Assembly (NCBI GenBank): GCA_006176705.1
Contig: QRFJ01004269.1
Span: forward strand, 1-64,000
Direction: 5' to 3'
Length of the DNA: 64,000 bases
Source of the DNA: Cocos nucifera
Taxonomy: Eukaryota; Streptophyta; Magnoliopsida; Arecales; Arecaceae
Shown here: piece after piece, positions 35,183 to 45,958 of the stretch
How the letters are laid out: every line of letters begins with the position of its first letter
How positions within the stretch are numbered: the first letter of the stretch is position 1
The notes under the pieces: model-generated
Database searches by the model: none
The model's input: the letters and a program-made list of their open reading frames with translations, nothing else
What the model was told of the DNA's origin: nothing
Position numbers and translations under genes: made by a program

Positions 35183-37474
35183 TGTTAGATATGTGTGTCC
35201 AAGAAGCCAGATTGGTTGACACTTGTAATACACTTCTAAGGATAAAATTATAATTTTGACTATAAAGAATAAAATGAGTTATTTTTTATTACAGTGTGTA
35301 TTTTGAAAGTGTCTGTGATACATCTTTTGAGTTAATGGTAATGATAGTTCATATTTTCAAGAGTTAAAAATTTAAGACATGAATTTTCATTATTAACTCA
35401 TAAAATACTTCCGACCGTAGGATCATCATGAGGATGGTGATTGATCCAAAAGATTGGTGTACGATCACTTCTTTAGGATAGATGAGCCTTGAGTCTATGG
35501 TGTAGAGACACCGAAGTGAGGTACAGGTACTCGTTAGAGAATGAGGGCATTAAGCGTGACCACCTCGAGCAGTCATGAGGAAGTTTACCTTCTTATTGAT
35601 GACTAGCTTGAAGCTACAGTGATGTGTCTGGTTCATTGATCTGAGGTGCATCAGTAGTTCACCTTGAGGGTGTTATAGTTTGACTATACCATAACTCGAT
35701 CTCCTAGCCATTCGAAATCCTGAGGTGTATATTGGCTATAGCATGTTCATTGTAGGAATTGGATTGCACCAATAGGGGATCTATCTACCTCGGTAGATGA
35801 GGAGCAGCCCTATGATGATCATGAGAATCAAGTCCATAAGTCCATGGCCATGGCAAAGTGAAATAATAGAAAGAGTTTCTATTAGAATTTTCGCATTGGA
35901 CTTGAATCGAATGATTAATTCATATGATGGATATTAGGATTTGACGAGATCACCTTAATCCTAATCCGGTCGGGGCTCAAGATAAAGGAACCTAATCACA
36001 TAGGTAACTACACCGAGAGGTTCACTTTTAGTTCTGATGGGTTTCCATCATATGCTGCTAGGTGTCATTGGTGGATTTTGGAAGCAATTAGAATGATTTG
36101 GATGATTGATCATACTAGTTGTCTGAATCAAAAAAGTTCTGATCCATCGAAAGGTATTTCGATGATGTTAATGATAGAGATTGCAACATATCCCATTACT
36201 ATACGGAACTGAGCCTAATTGGGTCTCACAAATAAGGGTTTGAATCTGGATGTCATCAATTGGACTAACCCCATTCAATTGATTTGAATATGATTCAATT
36301 AGGTTCAAGAAAATCATGCTAGCACACGATTAAGCCTAATATTTTCCTTTAATAATCATTAAGGCTTGTCTCGACTGAGCCAAATGTATTTGGACTCACT
36401 CAAAAACCTTTACTTGGTCTAACTGAAACTTATCCAGATCAGAAAAGGGTTGTCTTAGTTTATGAGATAAACTTAAAACATCACCTGCCATTTTCGGTCA
36501 CCTGCTAATTCCTATTTTCGAATATTGGTCAAATGTTGACCCTGGATACTTAGACATCTACCCATGTATCATACACCTATGGGAGAGTACCTGGGGCCTT
36601 GTTCTCCTACTAAAATATAGATAGGAAGAGGGTGCACGCCTAGGGAGGCATGCACCCCATGAGGATAAAGGAGGAGTCCCATACAGATTGGACTCCAGGA
36701 TTGCTTTAGGGGATTAAACTTTGTGGCACCAAGAATTCTTGTTTGATCTAGTCTTGGTGCCACCTTAGGATGGTTTTGAGGGTCTCTCATCTGATTGGAT
36801 CAGATGATGTCATCCCACCAATCAGATTTAGATCTGATTGCTCAAAGGGCCGTGATTGGTCTGGATGATGTGGCACTATATGGCACAGTAGGATCTATAT
36901 GAACCCTATCTACGCCTAGGTTTTAATGCTTCTTCCTTGAGCCCACACCACAAAGCCTCTCTCCCTCCTTCTCCAGGCCACCCTCTCATCCTCTTTCTCC
37001 TCTCCACGCCCAAGGGGTTTTGGGCATGAATAAGGTGCGATCCAAGCAAGTGAAAGGCGCTAGGAAAGGAAGAAGGCAGTATTGCTGCAACAGACAACTG
37101 TTGTTCTTCAAAGGAGTTTTGAAAATCTTCAAGATCAGATCCAGATCTGATTTTTGGAGGATTGATTGAGAAGGAGAAGATCTTCAGATCTTGTTCGAGT
37201 AAAAATTGGTAGAGGTAAGGCGCTTGCGTGGCTACATCCAGAACCTCAGGCAAACATCGGGATCATCATAGGGTAATTGGATTACCCAAAATAAAGATAT
37301 AATTAAATTAGATTTAATTTTTATTTTTATTTTATTTTTATTATCAGATTAATAAGATCAGATCTGAGGAGTTTTAGATCTAATTAGGATCTTAGAGAAA
37401 TTTTTTTTAAAATATCCCTCTTGATCCAATCAGATCTGAATCAACCAGATCTGGAAAATAAGTTTTTCCCTTCA
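35183..37474 (+). repeat. Element C 3' LTR
   Basis: 2292 bp, TGTTAG to TTCA. It contains an 11-base-arm inverted repeat with one mismatch (36630-36657) and a decayed TATA region (about 36895-36903). Confidence 0.92.
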
Positions 37475-37534
37475 CAACCTTCTCGATCTTGATTGATGAC
37501 AAGTTTTGAAGATAGCTAAAGTCCTATATTATGG

Positions 37535-38055
37535 ACAACGAACTCCTTTCGGATGGACTCCTTCCAGTTGGAGTCCTTCAGGATGGACTCGCCCTAGTCA
37601 TGCTCCTTTCAAACAGTCTTCTTCCAGTCAGACTCCTTTCGAATGGACTCCCCCAATCGGACACCTTTAGGTTGGACTCCTCCAGTCGTGCTCCTTTTGA
37701 TCAGACTCCTCCAGTCATGCTCCTTTTGGGCAGACTCCTTCCAATCAGACTCCTTCAGGATAAACTCCCCCCAGTTGCACTTCTTTTGAATAGACTCCTC
37801 CTAGTCAGACTCCCCCTAATCGTGCTCCTTCTGGATGGATCCCTCCTAATTGGACTCCTTCAGTCATGCTCCTTCTAATCGGACATCTTTAGGATGGACT
37901 TCTCCCAGCCGTGCTCCTTCCAGATAGACTCCTCCCAATTGGATTCCTCTGGTCATGCTCGTACCAACTATGCTCCTTCCAAGTGGACTCCTTCCAGATG
38001 GACTCCTTCCAGCTAGATTCCTTCCAGTTGCTAGACAAACTCCTTCCAGTCGATA
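37535..38055 (+). repeat. GGACTCCTTCCAGT minisatellite in the element G LTR
   Basis: About thirty imperfect units of roughly 15-18 bases, each carrying ACTCC or GCTCC followed by a TTCC/TTTCGG-like and an AGTC/AGTT-like part. The array reads open in more than one frame because the unit lacks stops, so the open frames here are not genes. Confidence 0.8.
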
Positions 38056-38332
38056 GAAGGACCATGGCATCTCCACAAGTTTAACTCCTAATGCAGCGAA
38101 TATCGGTCAACATGTAGACGACCTTGAAGAAGTTTGAACTCCTCTTGAATTACTATGATGCGAAGTTCCTCACTGACTAAAGTTGTTCCACTGAATTCAA
38201 CTATAAATCCCCAACAGACTAGCACGTCATGACAACAGACACCATACCCTCCATAACAAACTCCACGTGGCTCCAAATGGCCTACTATTAGGTAGTTATA
38301 GCTGTCACTATCAGTTTGTTACAAGCTCAGCC

Positions 38333-38339
38333 TATATAA
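38333..38339 (+). promoter_or_regulatory. TATA box of element G LTR
   Basis: TATATAA within CCTATATAAGAAACTC, followed by the CT-rich stretch usual at plant start sites. Confidence 0.6.
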
Positions 38340-38573
38340 GAAACTCTCTAGATACGTTTTCTCTCTAAGCTCTCTTCCCCTTCATGTTACTCTGCTTCTT
38401 AATTTTTTGAGCACTCCATTTTAGTTAGCTAGAGAACTGACTTAAGTGTTGGAGGGTCCTGTCGGAGCTACCCACCCCCGATTTGGACTTCATTTTGTAG
38501 GTCCCATCAATGACTTGGCCTTCTCAACTCCAACTACCATCGATGTCCTCATAGATTTTTGCACTAATAGAAT

Positions 38574-38590
38574 TGGTGCTAGAGGAAGAA
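38574..38590 (+). other. Element G primer binding site (probable)
   Basis: TGGTGCTAGAGGAAGAA, close to a TGGCGCTAGAGGAAG form expected with one C-to-T change. I cannot name the tRNA with certainty. Confidence 0.5.
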
Positions 38591-38690
38591 ATTTTGAGTC
38601 CTTGTTCTAAAAGGAGGGCCCAATTGGTTCTATTTGTCTTCTTCCTCTCCTAATCATTCGAATCCACCTCCATCTCTTCTTGCTCTAGAA

Positions 38691-39651
38691 ATGCCCCTAA
38701 AGAAGACAACTACCCGACGGTCTACTGTTCTACCATCAGATCTGAGCTAGATCCATCCATTCTGATTCCATCACCAGCTCCTCAACCTTCTTGACCGACG
38801 ACCATGGTGGATTCAGAATAGTTTAACTTACTGATGCAGCAAGTTCGAGGCAGCATCAAAATGGTGCAGGCCAAGCACAGCCCCCAGTACCACCCCAACA
38901 AGAGAGACCCCCATTGGAATGTCAGATTCCAATATAAAGAAGGGCTACCTAGGTCAGCAAATCTGTTACCCTTAGAAAGGGGTAGCAGAGAGTAGGGAGC
39001 TCTTGCTCTGATCATGATTCTTTTCCAGAGGAGACTTTTCTCATCTATAGTCGATGGCCCTCTAAGATCCATGATCGAGATGATGTTCTCAATCAAAAGC
39101 TTTGGGATATGGATTGGCAAATTGAGGAGCTCCATCATGCCGCTTCGATCCACCATGATGATATCTGCACCGATCCTCCTTTTTTTTCCTGAATAATGTA
39201 AGAACTCATCCTGTCAAACTTCAAGCTTCCTCAGTTTGAGACTTACAATGGGACCATCGACACCACCAACCACCTTAGAGCCTTCAAAACCATGATGCTG
39301 CTCTATGGCACTTCTGATGCCATTCTCTATCGAGCTTTTTCCTCTACTCTGAAAGGAGCAGCAAGAAATTGGTACACGGGTCTTAAACTGGGTACCATTT
39401 TCTCTTTCGACTAGTTGAGCCATGAGTTTGCGACTCATTTCATCAATAGTCGATGCCAAAGATGAGGTTCGAACTCCCTTATTAACATCAAGCAGAAGGA
39501 AGGAGAGTCCATCCGAGCTTACATCAGCCACTTCAATGCTGATGCTCTGAAGGACTACAACTTAGACCAGTCTGTTGCTACGGCCACACTGAAAGACAGC
39601 CTTCAAAAGAATGATCTTCTTTTCTCTTTGGAGAAGTACCCCAGGATTTTA
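38691..39651 (+). pseudogene. Tat-type Gypsy gag, N-terminal part, of element G
   Basis: The first ATG after the PBS is 38691 (MPLKKTTTRR), followed by a Pro/Ser-rich and heavily broken N-terminal region. From 39202 the retrotransposon gag capsid domain is clear: SNFKLPQFETYNGTID, HLRAFKTMMLLYG, KGAARNWYTGL, then a shift near 39460, EGESIRAYISHFNADAL, and DLLFSLEKYPR ending at 39645, where E interrupts. A stop (TAG at 39412) sits at the usual Trp/Gln position. The remaining gag is at 61013. Gag would form the particle; this copy is dead. An antisense open frame at 38782-39156 is a shadow. Confidence 0.8.
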
Positions 39652-42132
39652 TGTTGAAAAATATGTTCCAAAGTTAATCATCAGCCTATTGATGGTTGAG
39701 CTATATTATAATTATAATTAATTTATTAATTAATAAAATATATTTTTAGCATTTTCATCATAAGTTTTCATCTTCTAATCAACTCCATTATTGTGATGAA
39801 GTTCTTAGGACTATTTAGGTTCGATAAAGAGAGGATTTATTAATTAGTCTGTAAAACTATTCACGATCAAATGATAGGTTGTTAATAAGGAGACAATGTC
39901 TATTGAGCATAGGTCACTGTATGCCATATAGATTGGTTATCCTCTTAATCAAGAAGTGTGGAGATACTAGTATGGCATATAGGTGAGATGTAGAGGTACA
40001 TCATCACTGAACGTGATCAATTCTAGAGCATTCTACTATCGAGAATGTCTCTGATGGGATATAGGTATAAGTGTTCCTTAGACCTGAGATCACCTCAGTG
40101 ACTTGCAAGCAACTCACTATGCTTTGGTATCGAACTAACTAAATTTTTAATTCAATAATGAAAGACTTCTAGGCATAGTCAAGTACTTGTGAAGTCGGTG
40201 TGTGATCAAGATGGAATTGACCACTCCAAGAGTTGGAGAAGAATGTATCACTGTATTTCAATATAACAAAACCTTGGTCAGGATAATCCATCAGATGGAT
40301 TTTATATTTTGAAATACAATGTGGATAGCTTGATTAAAGTTGATAGCTGAACTCTGAGGTGTCCTACGAGCATTTTGGTCAAGGAGATGAATTATTTGAA
40401 AACTATGTCCACATGGGTTCTAAGGATGTTGTTCTACATATTCGACCTATCCGACCGTTGGATATCATGACTAGATGATTACTTCGATTGGTATAAAAAT
40501 TTATTCCTATACTACTGACTTAGGTACGGACCTGTGATATTGCACACATTAGAGCTCATGATCTGATCAAATGGTTGATCAATGATTATGAATCATTTGG
40601 GGGTTAAACGATCAATACGATTGGTGTTTAACCTAGTGCAAGTATTGCAGGAGGATCGATTAGCAATTAGATTACTAATTAATTTAATTTAATTAAGTTA
40701 AAGGATTGAGATTAAGTCTAATTAAATATATTTTAATTAAATTTGATTTGGGCTTGATTGGATCAAGTCCAACTGGTTTATTGGATAAGCCAAGTGCAAG
40801 AAAGAACTTATCCTAGTTCAACTAGGACTTGGGTCAACCCAATTTTCTAATTTGATTAAAAATTAAATTAAAATTAAATTAAATTTAATTAAGTTTTTAA
40901 TTGAATTAGGGTCTAATTTAATTAGGTTAACTTGATTTTGGTTTATGTTGGTTTGAGAAATCATTTTGACCAAGTCATAGATGGAGTCCTAGTAAAACTA
41001 GGATTCCACCTTGCGCCACCTTAGCCACCCATGCCCCCATGCCCTCTTTCTCTCTTCTTTTTGGCATGAAATCTCTTCTTCCAGATATCTCACACACGCC
41101 CCTTCTCTCCCTCTCTTTCTCATATGGAAATTTGGTGGTGGACCAAGTTAAAGGTAGTAGTTTATTTTGATTTTGGATTCAATGAGATAGAATCCTAATA
41201 AACCACAACTTCTCCCGTGTGTGCCACCCTCCTCCCTATTTTTACTCTGGTTTCCATAGTGAAAAGGGAGACATTTTATGCACCAAAAGCCTGAGGTCCA
41301 TGCCAAAAAGAAAGAAGGGGGCGCCCAAGTGTTGGGCGCCCTAATTAGTTGCCTATTTTAGTCTTTCCTAGTCTAAGAGTTTGACCCAAAAAGGACTCCT
41401 CTATATCTCTCTATATAAGATGAATTTTTGGTTGATTTTTTGACATATTCTAGAACATTGAGAGACCTTTGGGTTGCGTAAAAATTAGGGAAAAAGAGTA
41501 TTGGGGCATAAGAATTTCGTAGATACTAAACTAGGTGTCTAGGTGAGAGAACAGAGAAGAAGAAGAGGGTCTTCTTCTAGGGTTGTCTTGTTCATCTCTT
41601 TTCCTCCTCCTTTCTGGGATTATTTAAGAGTGTCTTAGATTTGTAATCTCTCCTTTTTTTTTATCTCTAGAAGAGTCTAGATCTAGAAGAAAAAAACATC
41701 GGATCAATTATAAAAGAAGGATCAGCATAGTACTAGCATACTATGCTGTTTTCCTACATCAGACTTTTGATCATGGTTCGTGGGTTCGTGTGGACAACTC
41801 CTAGAGGTCGGATGAGTGTTTGGCTAGTAACATCATCCTCAAGCCTAGATCAGTATGTTAGAATATCTAACATGCATAGGTAATAGATCTGATCTATTTT
41901 ACACACCTACATTAGATGTAGTGTAGATGTATGTTGATGTGATCAACATATTTTATTTTCTTTCTTATGTTTAATTTTTGATTTAATATTATGCCATAAT
42001 CATATAATAGAACATTAGATCTAGGGTATTCTCTAATATTAAAAATTAATTTTGATTAATTTTAATTTTTTGCTGTCTGATCTTGAAAAAGTTTCAAGAT
42101 CTAGTCTTCAAACTCTAGATCTGGTTTCTTCA
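39652..42132 (+). repeat. Element E 5' LTR
   Basis: TGTTGAAAAATATG to TTCTTCA, 2481 bp. Promoter features: perfect dyad at 41319-41341, then TATATAA at 41412-41418. It contains the GTGCAAGTATTGCAGGAGG box (about 40640), also found in D, H and the 3' copy. Confidence 0.9.
41319..41341 (+). promoter_or_regulatory. Perfect inverted repeat upstream of the element E TATA box
   Basis: GGGCGCCCAA, loop GTG, TTGGGCGCCC: ten perfect pairs, 70 bases before TATATAA (41412). Homologous dyads lie at 60197-60221 (E 3' LTR, degraded), 18843-18867 (D) and 63527-63551 (H). Confidence 0.7.
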
Positions 42133-42134
42133 AT

Positions 42135-42147
42135 TAGTATCAGAGAC
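42135..42147 (+). other. Element E primer binding site
   Basis: TAGTATCAGAGAC, one transition from the initiator tRNA-Met site TGGTATCAGAG, two bases after the LTR. Confidence 0.75.
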
Positions 42148-42250
42148 TTGATTGATTATTACATGATTATATATGCATGTTTAGATTATTTCTTAAATTA
42201 AATTTAATTTATAATCTAATTATTAAATCTAAAATTAAAAATCATGATCA

Positions 42251-42494
42251 CACGAACTACTATAAGGTTATCCTATTGTAAGGTTTACCCCTTATGGTGG
42301 AGAGGTTGTCCTAGTTTGTGTAGATCTATTTCTTATCATAAATTTATTAGATGTGATCTAATTTTATTTATAATTTATTAAATTTAAAATAATTTTAGAT
42401 ATAAAAATAAAAGTTTTAGATTGCACGGACTACTATAAGGTTGTCCTACTATAAGGTTTATCCCTTACAGTGGAGAGATTGTCCTAGTACGTGC
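42251..42494 (+). repeat. Pair of leader hairpin modules in element E
   Basis: Module 1 (42251-42320) has arms CACGAACTA/TAGTTTGTG; module 2 (42423-42494) has arms GCACGGACTA/TAGTACGTGC. Each contains two GGTTGTCCTA-like boxes and an inner GTAAGG or ATAAGG paired with CCTTAT or CCTTAC. The modules are about 80% alike and 172 bases apart. Confidence 0.7.
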
Positions 42495-43305
42495 TGATCT
42501 AAAATATTGATTATAAAATTTTAGATTAGATCTAAAAAATTTTATGATCTAATTAAAAATATTTTAATTTAATTTTAATCATCATAAATATATTAGATTT
42601 GATCTAAGATAATTTATGATTGATTAGAGTTGAAACTGTTTCAATTACATGAACCTATTTAGATTAGATCTAAAGTAGTATCATGCTTATCTTACTTACA
42701 TATTGATTATGAATCAATCATGCAACTTGGTTGGTTGAATCATGTTGTAAAAATATTTTAAAAATATAAAAATTATTTCTAAAAAGCCTAACCCCAACCC
42801 TTAGCCCAAAACTTAATTAAGAATTAAGAAGTTGTTTGATTAGGATCTAGGATTGTGAATTAAAGATCCTAAGATACAATTCATAACATATTGGGTTAAA
42901 TGGATTAGTGAAAATTAGATCTATTAATTGGGTTAGACCTAGGGCTAGATTAAAGAATAGACTTAATTAGAGAATTGACTAAATCTAATTAATTATTATC
43001 TTAGATTAGGTCAAGGATTCTCTAGATCAATTACAATTGTTGTAGTTGGTCAAGTCCATGTCTTTAACGAGATCCAAGATGGACTTGATTCTTAGCTATG
43101 TGGTCTAGCATGAACTATTAGGTTGATCTAATTAAGACTGATTAAATCAATTGGTATCTATGATAAACCAAATCGTTGGTATTTAATTGGCAGCCTGTTT
43201 ACCAGACCATTTTTGATGGTGTCTAAGGCAAGCTTTGGCAGACCCTCCCACTGATCAAACTTACCTGACATCCTGGTGAAATTATGTTTTGATCGGATCA
43301 TTTGA

Positions 43306-43413
43306 CTATTTGAGCTAACCCATGTTAGCTAGGTAATCAGTATGACTGATTTAGGAGCACTATTTGAGCTAACCCATGATAGCTAGGTAATCAATATGAC
43401 TGGTTTAGGTGCT
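43306..43413 (+). repeat. 54-bp tandem duplication in element E leader
   Basis: CTATTTGAGCTAACCCATG... repeats at a period of 54 bases with about five differences; F has a single equivalent. Confidence 0.8.
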
Positions 43414-44101
43414 CCTAGACTAGCCTATTAATGGTCTCCCTTAAGCTGACTTGGTGAAGCTAGTGGAAGGATCATGACAAGCTGGTTCATCTGACTTTTC
43501 CTCTTTTCTAAAATTAAATCTTCTGAAATTATTAGATCCCTAAAATGAAATAGTTATTATGATAACTAGATTATAGCCTCCTATTAAGTGGATGATAATG
43601 GGTCCATTAGTTGGATAATCATTGGAGGTCCAAAGGCTTGGTGTTTATTGGCTAATAGAATTATCATTCATTATATGATTTCTTGGCTGCACCTTTCAAA
43701 ATTGTGGTTAAGTTAGCCAACCAAAGTTGGGTCTAATCATTCATTGGTTTGATGGATCAAGTATGGTCATGTTAATGGTTGGACATAACTGGACCTTTTC
43801 AGTGGAGGCCAAAGCCTACTGATTAGGGATTGAGGCCAAAATTTAATTACTAGAAATTATTTAGAGAAATAATTAATTATGAATCGACCCTTATATGTAC
43901 ATGAGTTATTCAACCAAAGTTGGGCTCATGTGCAGTCTATGTGGATTCTAGTATCCACTAAAAAATTAGGATAATTCCTCAAATTGGAGGTAGAGACTGC
44001 CAATTCAAATAAAATAATAGGAGAACCTTTTGATTAAAGTCCAAATCTTTATATTTAATGAATCAATTACTAATAAGGTTATGGATTTTCTTAGTGTAGA
44101 T

Positions 44102-44977
44102 ATGGCCACTTTCCTATCGCTCTGATCATTATTAGATAATGATAAGTTGGTGGGACCCAATTTTGGTAGTTGATACCAAAAGTTGAAGATAGACCTGGCG
44201 CATGAATGAATCCTATATGTATTGATGGATCCTGCACTTGAGGAGCCAGCTACCAATGCACGTGAAATAGTCAGAGATACTTATCAGAAGTGACACAGTG
44301 ACCGAACCATGGTGCGCTGCATTATGCTGGCTGCTATGAGCGATGAGTTTGGTCATAGATTTGAGATGGCTCAACCAAAAGATATGCTTCAAGTGTTGGA
44401 GAATTCTTTTGACACACCCAATAACATTGAAAGGCACAAGACTAGTTATGCCATCTTCAATGCTAGGATGCAAGATGGTGCCTTTATCACTGATCATGTA
44501 CTATACATGATTGAGCTGATAGAGTGATTAAGCAAGCTCAGCTTTTTCTTGCATAAGCAGCTTGGAAAAGATGCAATACTGAACTTGTTGCCCAAGTCCT
44601 ATCTCTCATTCATCACTTATCCCAGAATGACAAAGCCTAAACTAGACTATCATGGGTTACTAGGGTTGGTTCAGAATTTTAAGAAGGATCACCAACTCCA
44701 TAAGGATTCGGTGAACTTAGTGGGAGATTCATCTTTTAGTTCTCAACCCTTTAGGAAAGAAAAGAAGAACAAGAAGAAGAAAGCAAATAAGATGCAAGTC
44801 TAGGCTGGGACATCTATGCTGGGCTAGACCAGGAAGATCAAGCTCGATAAGAATCAAGCTGAATACTTCTTTTGCAAGAAGTGGGAGCACTAAAAGAGGA
44901 ACTGTCCTTAGTACATTACCTTTTTAGATCCGAACAGATAGAGAAAGAAGCAAGCTATTTTTGGACAAGGTATTTAT
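44102..44977 (+). pseudogene. Copia gag pseudogene of element E
   Basis: ATG 44102 opens gag (MATFLSL), but TGA follows at residue 8 and the frame slips repeatedly up to 44220. From 44309 a 72-residue run reads MLAAMSDEFGHRFE, DMLQVLENSFDTP and YAIFNARMQDGAFITDHVLYMIELIE, the gag capsid. After a stop (44525) a second run 44549-44803 covers the capsid C-terminal part and the Lys-rich linker. The zinc knuckle at about 44868-44910 reads FFCKKWEH, a stop, then KRNCP: the first Cys is Phe and the Trp is a stop. It matches F gag on the opposite strand. Not functional. Confidence 0.82.
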
Positions 44978-45958
44978 ATGATAACTCCTTGCAATTTTTC
45001 TATTTATAATTATACTGACTGGGTATTGGATATCAGTTGCCCTTGCCATATTTGCAATTCATTGCAGGGGTTGCAGGTCTGTAAGAGATTCGAACAAGAT
45101 GAAAGATTCCTGAATGTTGGAGATGGAAGACCAGTTCTAGTTCTAGCTTTAGAAATCCTAAAACTTGTAATTGAGTCCCATACTATTGTTCTTAGTGATT
45201 GTCATTTCTATCTTAGTTTCTTTTTAAATATTATTTTTGTAGGCCTTTTGGCCAAAAATAATTATAAAATTTTAATAAAGAAATAAGTTTGTAATATAAT
45301 TATGAATGGTGTTACTATTTTCTGTGGATATTTGAACAATGGTGTATATATGCTATCACAACTTGTTAACGTAGTGTATTCAACTGGCAAGCACCCTAGA
45401 TTAGATAGTATATCAATATCTACTTATGGCACTATAGGCTAGGTCATAGAAACAAGAATAGGATAAGCAGGTTGACTCAAGAGAAAATCCTCAAAGTTAG
45501 TGATTATGAATCACTTCCTACCTATGAGTCCTATCTTCTTGGTAAAATGATCAAGTTACCTTTTACTGAAAAAAATGAGAGAGCCACTGAGCTCTTAGGT
45601 CTAGCACATACTGATGTATGTGGATGAATGAGCACAAGTACCAGAGGTAGATATTTCTACTTCATCACTATCATAGATGATCTATCCAGATATGGATATG
45701 TCTAAATGATGAAACACAAGTCGGATTCATTTGAAATATTTAAATGATTCTGAAGTGAATAGAAAAAATATTAAAACTCTTTGGTCTGACCGAGGAGGAA
45801 AATATCTTTTCGATGCATTTCTAACTTATCTAGGAAAGAATGGGATTCTCTCCTAATGGACTCCTCTAGGAACACCACAGCATATGGTGTGTTTGAAAAG
45901 AGAAATTGGACTCTGTTAGATATGGCCCGATCCATGATGGATTTGGCCAACTTGGCGG
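44978..45958 (+). pseudogene. Copia pol, first part (protease to integrase core) of element E
   Basis: Protease: WVLDISCPCHICNSLQGLQ near 45019-45075; the Asp is present, but the Gly of the usual D-T/S-G is not in register. The run continues to 45286 (RFLNVGDGRPV, IVLSDCHFY). GAG-pre-integrase is around 45420-45560, badly broken. Integrase: HTDVCG near 45608, DDLSRYGYV near 45680, WSDRGGKY near 45785, the Glu-bearing KRN segment near 45895, and DMARSMMDLANL ending at 45955, where F starts. Stops and shifts throughout. The rest of integrase resumes at 56407. Confidence 0.82.

Larger units (their letters stand above)
27259..37474 (+). mobile_element. Element C: structurally complete Copia retrotransposon (10.2 kb)
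   Basis: Two LTRs of equal length (2292 bp each), both starting TGTTAG and ending TTCA, enclose PBS, leader, gag, pol and a purine tract. The flanks CAATC/CAACC are a one-mismatch target duplication. It is the same family as A. The LTRs differ at about 8 of the first 95 bases (hand count). Coding parts contain many stops, so the element is whole in outline but dead. It is inserted in the LTR of G. Confidence 0.92.
37475..38569 (+). repeat. Element G 5' LTR, second part, with promoter
   Basis: Resumes after C (first five bases are the probable target duplication). It holds a 0.5 kb minisatellite, TATATAA at 38333-38339 and a pyrimidine-rich start region. I place the LTR end near 38563-38569, just before TGGTGCTAGAGG; the terminal CA is unclear (TA at 38568-38569). 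Confidence 0.55.
42148..44101 (+). other. Element E leader
   Basis: A 1.95 kb non-coding leader with two hairpin modules (42251-42320 and 42423-42494) and a 54-bp tandem duplication (43306-43413). Matches the D and F leaders. No protein-like frame. Confidence 0.75.

Noticed and set aside
37531..37878. 115-residue open frame rich in Leu/Pro/Asp
   Set aside because: It is the GGACTCC minisatellite read in one frame; the repeat unit lacks stops. No start context or domain.
37535..38055. Possible CRISPR array
   Set aside because: Units are contiguous, variable and without unique spacers, in a plant LTR; no cas genes.
38782..39156. 124-residue minus-strand open frame
   Set aside because: Antisense to the G gag, which is clearly recognisable on the plus strand.
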